This document shows positions 56,226-64,000 of a stretch of 64,000 nucleotides of DNA, one piece after another. Source of the stretch: Ctena decussata. Taxonomy: Eukaryota; Mollusca; Bivalvia; Lucinida; Lucinidae. The stretch lies in the NCBI GenBank assembly GCA_963989385.1, contig OZ022500.1, forward strand, positions 107,673,842 through 107,737,841. The letters are read 5' to 3'. Under the pieces are notes generated by a model. It saw nothing but the letters and a program-made list of their open reading frames with translations, had not been told where the DNA came from and made no database searches. The stretch's first letter is position 1; each line of letters starts with the position of its first letter. A program made the position numbers and the translations under genes.

Positions 56226-56660
56226 CCTAGATTCGTTTGAGGAAACCTTCATGCGGACCAAACAGCTGACTAAATGTTTCGAACCACCGCAGAAGCAGAG
56301 GGCAACATGTTTAAGCCCCCCCCCCCCCCCCATAACATATTGTTATGTCCGCTTGTCTATGGTCTCTAGTAGTCTGGTCACCTGAATAGCTGCCCACTCT
56401 GCTTTCTGTTTAGTTTTGTTTTGTAATTTAAAATATAAAATCGGTAAAAGTATATGTTGCTGTTGTTTTTAGTTAGAATAGCTGAATGACCACCTGTTTG
56501 GGAAAGAGCTGCTCATTCGGTTTGCCGTGCGTGTCTTTCGTGAACATTTGTAAATTTTTGTGTGTGTCATTCTTTCTCTTTTGGTTTTTTAAAAGAGCGG
56601 GATGTGCAATTTGAATGTAATAATTTCTGACCTTTGGTTTTCGTTTTGCTTTACCATTAA
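56215..56660. repeat. Family L repeat, copy 2
   Basis: Same ordered blocks as 54230-54800, directly following an inverted family H fragment. It contains a C homopolymer at 56313-56330. Confidence 0.75.
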
Positions 56661-57211
56661 TGGGTTAACTAACTCCAATTTTTCCCCGCGAAGACTGATC
56701 AAATCTGTGTGCCACGAAAAGCCCTAAACAATTGTTTTGGGAAACTTAACTTTATCCAGTGGAATCAGTTTACCGTCATTTAGTTTGCTTTACTTACGGG
56801 CAGTCAAATATGAGAGCATATGGAAATATTTAGAGTAGATAAACCATGAACTTCCGATGAATTTGGGGAAGGATTATAGTCCGTTAACGTGTGCAACTCA
56901 CAAACAATCAATTATGGTTTATTATGACATGATTATGACATGCCATTCATTATGATGGATTGCATTTAAATTACTCGAGACGTAAAATGCTCTTAAACTA
57001 TTTCAGTTAAAGCAGATTGCTGAAACAGCTGCAGTTGAATATCTAAATATTGGGAAAGAAATATAAAGACAATGTTCTGTAAAACAGTAAGTAGGTATAA
57101 AAGGCAAAATTAGGTTGCTACTCTCAGTATGGACGGACGAACGGCGCCCCGTTACTGCGGCTATGGATAAGTCCCCCTGAGGTGCGGGGGTTAACGTCGT
57201 CACGAAAATTG

Positions 57212-57212
<1 letters not shown>

Positions 57213-57248
<36 letters not shown>
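57213..57248. repeat. CA microsatellite
   Basis: About 17-18 uninterrupted CA units. The 129-codon antisense frame running through it (VCVCVC...) is not a gene. Confidence 0.97.
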
Positions 57249-57249
<1 letters not shown>

Positions 57250-57955
57250 CTCTCAGTATTTCCCTGGAGACCTAAGGGTAAATATCTCCAATAGGTCATA
57301 AATTTCCGATACTTGATCTGATTTTTTGTGGCTGGTGAAGAATAATTTACCTGTGAAGTGATTGACAGCTGATTGGGAGTAGCCCCGCCCACTTATAGAC
57401 TCAAACAGTAGTTTAATCCTTTGCCGGTGGGTACAGAATCTGGGCCTCTAATACCTCTACCGTATCAAAATTTCGCAGTTTCATTAAAATGACATTTGCG
57501 CAAATCAATGCTATCGTTCATGATATACTATGGCTCTAGGTAATTAAGAAAATTTGATGTTAGTTTGTGAAAATTTTTAAGGCTTACTTTTCTAATAAAC
57601 TATGCATTGTGACATGTATAGTTATTGGAACTGTTAAAAAAAATATCTCTAATACTCATCAGGTACTCCTTTTTTATATGAACCTCTGTTATTGTAAGCG
57701 TATGTACATTTAAGAATGCGTTTTACAGTAAACACCAGAAGGAGCATTTGGATCAGGTCTGCAACGACTTCCATTCCGTCAAACATATTTTGCTACATCT
57801 CCTCACGTTTTCAGAGTGCCTTATTATCTTTTTTCAGAACTCATTGTAATTTTTCCAAGAGATAAAAATGATTTTCAAGACGCCAGTGGTTTAGCGTATT
57901 ATAATTAAAATTTACAAGCGCAATGAATAGGATTTCTTACCGTATCATGCTCGGT
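57249..57955. other. No gene seen
   Basis: AT-rich, with no repeat ends or coding signal. Confidence 0.4.
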
Positions 57956-59290
57956 GTCCATTTTGAGCTCAGCTGAACCAGAGGCTCCGGAGCTTATACG
58001 ATAGGGAGGCTCCGTCGTCGTCCGTCCGTCCACAAATTCAAATGACTTCTTCTCTGAAACAACTAGGCTTGTGTGAACGAAATTTGTTCAAATGATCTGG
58101 GTCACATGACTAACATGGCCGCCACGCCCATATATGGTGAAAACCTTTAAAACTCTCCTTCTCCCGAACCGGTATGCCGATGTCCTTGAAACTTGGTTTG
58201 TAGCATTGGGTACATAAGTAATACCAATATTGGTCAAATAATGGCCTTGGGTTGACCTTGAACATTTTTTTACGGCAATGTCAGGAGCCCCGGTAGCTCA
58301 GGGGGTCAAGCGCTGGCCTACTGATCTAGCGGACCGGGTTCGAGCCACGCTTGGTGCGAGAATCTTTCATACCGTAAACAGGGTTCCATTGCTCACAACC
58401 TTTCATTGCCACCGTCCTGATATGACTGTAATACTGTTGAAAAGGACGTAAAATCGCAAGTCATCCATCCATCCATACGGCAATGTCAAATTTGCTTTCT
58501 GATGCTTTCATAGGGAAAAATGCTAGAGCTGAACATTCCACAGAAATTGTTGAAGATGTTGGGCTAAAATTGGCATATGCAGTCAGCTTAACGAGTACAT
58601 GAAGATTTGTAAGTACAAGAGGTCAAATTGACCCAGGTTTCTCCTCTCATATTTCGACAGTTTCAAACATCTCAAAAGCAACTGGGCAGATTGTAACCAA
58701 ATTTCATAAAGAACCTCCAGAGGCTGAGGGAACGAATATTTTTTTTTCAAACGGTCAAGGTCACATGACCAACATGGCTGCCACGCCAGTATATAAACCT
58801 TTGAAAACCTTCTTCTCCAGACCAAATTTAAACTTGGTATATAGTATCGGGTAATCTAGTACTACCAAGACTGTTCAAATGATGACCTTGGGTTGACCTT
58901 GACCTTTTTTATCGGCAAGGTCAAACATGGGAAAATGCTAGAACATAAGATTTCAAGGATAGTTCTGAAGATTTTGGCCCAAGATTTTTCAAATGCTGAC
59001 CTTCAGTTGACCTTAATATTTTACGGCAATGTCATATTTGCTGTCTGGTGGTTTTATATGGGAACATGCCTTTAAATACAAGAGTTCATGGAAATTGTAT
59101 AAGAGTTTGGTGCTAAGTCAACTAAATGGATACATGAACATTTTTTGCAACAGAGGTCAAGATCATTCTTTGACCCTTAGCCAATGTCTGTCATATTTTG
59201 ACAGTTTCAAACTATTAGGTTTGTTCAAATGATGACCCTAGTTTCACGTTTGACCTTTTTACACAGGTGAGCGATCCAGCGCCTTATGGA
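57955..59290. repeat. GGTGAGC-type dispersed repeat with tandem units
   Basis: It begins GAGCTCAGCTGAACCAGAGG and GTCGTCGTCCGTCCGTCC. It has units carrying ACATGGCCGCCACGCC/ACATGGCTGCCACGCC and GACCTTGGGTTGACCTTGA, and ends near CACAGGTGAGCGATCC. A SINE is inserted at 58284-58475. Confidence 0.7.
58284..58475 (+). mobile_element. tRNA-derived SINE (family F) with 13-bp target duplication
   Basis: GAGCCCCGGTAGCTCAGGGG (box A) and GGGTTCGAGCC (box B), then a TACTGTTGAAAAGGACGTAA body and a CATCCATCCATCC tail. TACGGCAATGTCA precedes (58271-58283) and follows (58476-58488) the element exactly. It is the best-preserved family F copy here. Confidence 0.93.
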
Positions 59291-59796
59291 CCTGTTGCTA
59301 TTGTCACTGTATGAATGCGTTTGAAAACTTTAGGCCTTGTGCAGTTTGGAAATACTGAAATTAGTTCTTATTTCTGACGTTCGGCTCTCGTGACACAGCA
59401 TTTTTAGCAAGACAGACTTTAAGATAGAAGTCTATTGGAAAAGTCACTTAAGATGCGCATCCATGTAGTCTGATCATAGTCTTTTTTTTTTTCGCATACA
59501 CAATTTATGAGCTCTTAGGGATCTTAACAGTAAAACTAAATTGATAAATGAAATAAAAGGCACTCATCATTTTATGCAAAGGCGCAGGCTGATCTTAGTA
59601 TTTATAGTACACTAATGACGTTAAGCCTTTGTTCACGCTACGCCAGTCAAATCATAAAGCTGAAAGCCTAGGAAGAAAAGAACGCAAACAGAAGATTCGC
59701 CTTTGTTATGGGTCAGACTAGACAGTTTTAACCACTGACCCTCTGTATTGATAAGACAAAGTTAGTTGCTCTAATATCGTCTACTCAATCGCTGGT

Positions 59797-59895
59797 CTTG
59801 CGAGGCCGTTGGCGTACCATAGATGGGATCTACCACGATCTCTCTCAAGCTGGTCCTGTTTCCAGCTTACCTTGTGCTGGCTAAGTCTGTATAAC
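59797..59895 (-). pseudogene. Small RTE-like LINE fragment
   Basis: GCGAGGCCGTTGGCGTACCA and TGGTCCTGTTTCCAGC with CTTGTGCTGGCTAAGTC correspond to 41220-41310 in the larger fossil. It is too short to show domains. Confidence 0.5.
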
Positions 59896-60293
59896 ATTAC
59901 TCTGAGTTCAGTGGGTTAAGAAGGAGCGATAATGAAAGATTTTAACAGAGTTAGCTGATATCATTAATGATTTGCATACCAGACACTTCTTCTATTCATG
60001 ATTACACTACTTGAAGAAATCACAGTTTTACATCGTTATTGGTTTTGTCTGAAATCGGCTAATTACTGGAATTAGTCTGCACAAAAATACGATTATTCTC
60101 TGTTGAACCGATTGACCTTCCAAGAAAACCTGTAACCTTTGCAATTTAAATGTGACGTGATGAGCCAGCTAAAATCAGTTTACAGTTTGCTATTTGCATG
60201 TTATATTTCTTTCATAAAAAGTGTTGCCTCCGCCCATCAAGGCGCTGCCAGGTGCCTCTGCAGCAGAGCTGCTAGAAGCTGTAGCAGGACCCG

Positions 60294-60514
60294 GGGCCGT
60301 ATTCATAAAACGACTTAAGTCGTTGCTATGCGGTTGCTAAGGCTGAATATCTATAAAGGAGATTCCCTACAACTATGAAATTTGGTCTGGAGGAACAGTC
60401 TTTGTAAGACTGTTCCTCCAGAGCAAATTTCATAGTTGTAGGGAATCTCCTTCAAAGAAATTTAGCCTTAGCAACAACATAGCAACCACTTAAGTTGTTT
60501 TATGAATACGGCCC
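60294..60514. mobile_element. Fold-back element family C, best copy
   Basis: GGGCCGTATTCATAAAACGA... pairs with ...TGTTTTATGAATACGGCCCC over ~105-base arms. The loop is short, between GGAACAGTCTTTGTAAGACTGTTCC words. Confidence 0.95.
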
Positions 60515-60816
60515 CTGAGTGCCATTTATCTCAGGTCGGGTAAAAGTCCTACAGATTTCGACATGACTAAAAGATTATTTATTGGAACTTTAAACCACAA
60601 CTCAACAACAACAACATTTATAAGATGGGCACATAATGACAAAATGAAGTCAATTTCATGTCGGTGCTCTAAATGGGCATCAACGGATTTCGAAAGAATT
60701 GACCGTTTGTAGCACTGAACACATAAATAAGAACGAAAATTGTTTCGGCTGTCTTTATAATTTTGGCTGCTGTAAACATGGAAATCTTTTGTTTAAAAAT
60801 GTATTTTGCAATAGAA

Positions 60817-61015
60817 AATAGGTAAAAATAGATGTTACTCTTGTTTTCAGTTGGGGTAGGTGCATGACCACCTGCCTCGGAAAGAGCTGTTCATTTGGTT
60901 TACAGTGCATGTCTTCCGTGACCTGTTGTCAATTTTATAGATCTAAGTATATATACTTCCATCCTTTTTGCAGGCGGGATATGGGAACCGATGGTTTTAG
61001 CTCCCGATCATTGCC
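60817..61015. repeat. Family L repeat, copy 3 (3' part)
   Basis: AATAGAAAATAGGTAAAAAT, GACCACCTGCCTCGGAAAGA and GGCGGGATATGGGAACCGAT match 54570-54770. It stops where a family A MITE begins. Confidence 0.75.
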
Positions 61016-61019
61016 CATA

Positions 61020-61257
61020 TGAGCCGCGACACGTAAAAACCAACAAAATGGTTGTGCGCCCAGCCCAGACTCAGATCAGCCTTGGCATCCGCCCAGTCTG
61101 ATCAGAGTCTTGGCTTTGCGCTTAAAGGGTAGCTAAGGGCCTAAGCTACCTCCATGCGGACAGCGGAGACTCTGATCAGACTGGGCGGATGCCCAGGCTG
61201 ATCTGAGTCTGCGTTGGGCGCACAAACACTTTGTTGGTTTTCTCGCGTCGCGGCTCA
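61020..61257. mobile_element. Fold-back MITE, family A
   Basis: TGAGCCGCGACACGTAAAAA to CTCGCGTCGCGGCTCA, full length with well-matched arms. Confidence 0.93.
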
Positions 61258-61633
61258 GATTTTACTGACAATGGAAGCAACAGATTTTGAAGGGAATATT
61301 TAAAAAACATACTAATATATAGGATCAACTGATAAAACCTGTTTGAAATATTTTGCTATTATTTACGTAGTATTCATGTGAAACACCAAGCTAAAACTAG
61401 AAAGTAGCATACAATTTTCTTTCCAGCCTAAGATCTTTCTTGACCTAATAACCAGTTAATGCCTTGTTGACTCTTCTATCTTTAAATATAGTCTAGTTTA
61501 TTTTTATTAGTAGTACCCATTTTTCTAAGACAAACAGTGAAGACCCTAATCTGATGTCGTGTTCTGCGGTGTGTGATCGGGGTCTGCACTATTTGCTAGT
61601 GACACTTATCATAAATGGGTTAAACAACTGATA

Positions 61634-61798
61634 TGAGCCGCGACACGAGAAAACCAACAAAGTGGCTGTGCGCCAAGCGCAGACTCAGGTCAGCCTGGGC
61701 ATCTGCCCTGTCTGCTCTTAGTCTTCACTAAGCCCAGGCTGATCTGAGTTTGCACTGGGCGCACAACCACTTTGTTGGTTTTCTCGTGTCGCGGCTCG
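61634..61798. mobile_element. Family A MITE with internal deletion
   Basis: Both ends are intact (TGAGCCGCGACACGAG..., ...CTCGTGTCGCGGCTC), but about 75 central bases are missing, including the GGTAGCTAAGGG segment. Confidence 0.9.
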
Positions 61799-62865
61799 AA
61801 TTTACTGATATTATTTGAAAAGTCTAATAGCATTAGTGAGCATTATCTGTACATATTTGCTCTTAGTCGGGATAATTACGTGTCATTTTGTTTGGAATTG
61901 TAGAGCTTTATGCCAGCTTCACTTTACTGACATGTTCTGATATTACATTGCTTCTTTTGAATCATGTAGGTAAATATATAACTGATGTTAGTTAGCTAGG
62001 CTGCCTTCTATCAGTATCCTTCATCAGGCCCTACTTGTTTTCGTAATTCTACGTATCTGAGGGACAGGACTATATCTAAAGGTGTTATGAACTGGTTCCG
62101 ATGTCATTATTAAATGTTTTATCTAATATATGGAGACGACAATCCTTCGTTTTCAGCCAGTAAAAGAGGTTATTTTAGAAGAGGTATCACAATGCCAAAA
62201 GGATTTTTTCCAGAATAAAAATTGCATATAAATCCATTCTTCCACCAATTACCAATGTTTAATGAAGTTTCACTAAAAGAAAGAATTAAATTTTCGTTAG
62301 ATTTTTTATTTAAATAGACGAGATTGATTCTGCGAGGTCGTGCTACGTTTTTTATTCAAAAAGAGGTGTTTGCTGCACATAAAATGTCAAATGTACCCTA
62401 TCCTTTGCAATGTTCTTCTGGTAAACTTCAGATAATCTGACAAAACCAAAAGGATTCGACGTCAGTATTAGTGCCCAACCCCTCTCTTCGCTGTATAAAC
62501 CAATCTAAAGTTACAAGAATAGTACATGATGTACACATCAGGGAGGCTTATGAAGTTAAGCGAAAATAATCCTAATGTAAGATAATTTCGGGGACAGTCC
62601 TAATTATTGTCAGTGCTAAATACTGTCTTTTCAAAATTCATGATATTACCTCGCAACTGCTTTGCTGTTTGAAAATTGCCACCAAGAAGCAAACACTGAT
62701 ACAAAGTCAACAGCCTATCCAAGATACCCAATGGCAAATAGAAACACAAGAATTTCCTATATTATACAATTAACTATTCTTTCAAATAAAGTTTCGTTGA
62801 AACTTACAGGTAGAAAAGAAGAAACTCAGACAAACCTGTCTTTAAGACCGAAGACTCCAGGGGAG
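61799..62865. other. No gene seen
   Basis: AT-rich sequence. The 71-codon frame at 62662-62877 runs into the following repeat and has no recognisable features. Confidence 0.4.
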
Positions 62866-64000
62866 CTTATAGGATAGGCAGCCGTCCGTCGTCGTACGTC
62901 TGTCGTCAACATTTTCAAACAACATCTCCTCTGAAGCCTGTGGGCCGATTGGGCCAAAATTTCATCTGTAGCATTGTTCGGCTAGGGCATTGAGAGTTTG
63001 TGTTTTTTATGAAAATCGGCTCTTTTGTTTGGTTGCTGTGGCAACTTGGAGTTCCCATAGACTCAAAATGGGGAAAATTGAAAAATGGCATTTACTGTCA
63101 AGCCGCTGCAGATTTTTGACGAAATTTTATAGAAATGTTCCTTAACAAGTCTTCTATTAGCTATATGTCTTTTTGCCCACTGCTCTTTTTATTGGTTGCC
63201 ATGGAAACCAAAATGCAAAAAATGGAACAAATATCTCCTCTGAAGCCACTGGGACAATAGGACCCAGACTTCATCTGTAGACTCCTTGTGCTTGGAGATT
63301 GAAAGTTTTTTTTTATGGAAATCAGCTCGTTAGTTAAGTTGCTATGGCAATCAGAGTTTCCATTGACTTATTACGGGGAAAATTGAAAAATGGTATTTAC
63401 TGCTAAGTCTTTGCAGATATGATTTTACAAAACTTTCATAGAAAAAATCCTTGAGTAGTCTTCTATAAGCCATATTTTTGTCCCACTGCTCACTTTTATG
63501 TGGTTGCATGGAAACCAAAATGAAAAATTGGAAAAAATATACTTAAATTATCTTCTCAAAAATCGTAAGCTCGAAGATGCTGAGACTTTATGGAAATATT
63601 CAACACATAATAAGCCTTTACAGATTTTTTTTCTTTTTTGTGAAAATCAGCTTAAATACGGTTGCTAAGACATCTGTGAGTTTCCATAGACCAGTAATGG
63701 GGGAAATTAAAAAATGACATCTACTGTCCAGGCACTGCAGATCTTTTGACAGAATTTTTATAGAAGTGTTCCATGAGTAGTCTTCAATCAGCCATATGAT
63801 TTTATGCCTACTTCTCATTTTTATTTCTTGCCATGGGAATCACAATGCAAAAATAGACAAATACCATAACATATCTCTTAAGAAACCATATGCTCTGTGA
63901 GGCAGAGACTTCATAGACGTACTAATTATATTAGCCTCTACAGATTTTGTTTTCCATCGTCAGTGTTCTAAGGATATGGTTGGTATGTCAACTTATATAA
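62865..64000. repeat. Tandem repeat of ~300-bp units, running off the window
   Basis: It starts AGGGGAGCTTATAGGATAGG with GTCCGTCGTCGTACG. Three or more units share CTCCTCTGAAGCC, TTTGGTTGCTGTGGCAAC, GAGTTTCCATAGAC and a GGGGAAAATTGAAAAATGGC block (about 63069, 63375, 63699). Confidence 0.8.

Noticed and set aside
57003..57392. 129-codon minus-strand open frame
   Set aside because: It runs through a CA microsatellite (VCVCVC) and has no other support.

Overview
The window is non-coding-rich, intron-containing metazoan DNA, almost certainly from a marine bivalve mollusc. The dense set of palindromic MITE families, the tRNA-derived SINEs and the RTE-like LINE fragments suggest a venerid clam such as Mercenaria; that species call is from memory of repeat style, not from a search. 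No rRNA, functional tRNA, CRISPR array or prokaryotic operon is visible. Only two loci look like protein-coding genes; nearly everything else recognisable is transposon-derived.

The most important structure is a candidate giant DNA transposon of about 27.2 kb (8655-35883). Its two ends are perfect 85-bp inverted repeats starting CACACTGGTCTGG, and the bases just outside are the same 5-bp word, AACTG, on both sides. Two much smaller elements in the window (5229-7034 and 54858-55264) have the same first ~40 bases, and each also has its own exact 5-bp flanking duplication (AATCT and TGTTT). All six copies of this end in the window therefore pair into three elements with three independent target-site duplications.

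Inside the giant element lie the only two gene-like loci. (1) On the minus strand, 31277 down to 23646, is a three-exon gene for a protein of about 1,546 residues. It has a basic N-terminus, a novel conserved-looking domain with DGKK and GDVD motifs, a YqaJ-type PD-(D/E)XK nuclease and a long C-terminal region. The large first exon contains three single-base surpluses and one TAG stop, so it is either a young pseudogene or carries assembly errors; the two small downstream exons have matching splice phases. (2) On the plus strand, 18664-21100, is a C2H2 zinc-finger gene with a recent 126-bp internal duplication, followed by about 28 copies of a 60-bp (20-residue) repeat that becomes frameshifted and then decays. 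No known transposase was recognised, so the YqaJ protein is a candidate mobilisation enzyme or else cargo.

Layout: 1-8654 holds intergenic DNA with mollusc repeats, the 1.8-kb relative of the giant element and a MITE broken by a hairpin insertion. 8655-35883 is the giant element, peppered with SINEs, MITEs and an alternating tandem array, but with 4.3 kb of the YqaJ exon free of insertions. 35884-64000 is a gene-poor repeat mosaic: fold-back elements, minisatellites, an RTE-like reverse-transcriptase fossil, a 1.14-kb element built from iterated short words (49409-50551), and degenerate copies of a composite repeat at 48-51 kb and 54-57 kb. Nested insertions give a relative order of insertion for several families.
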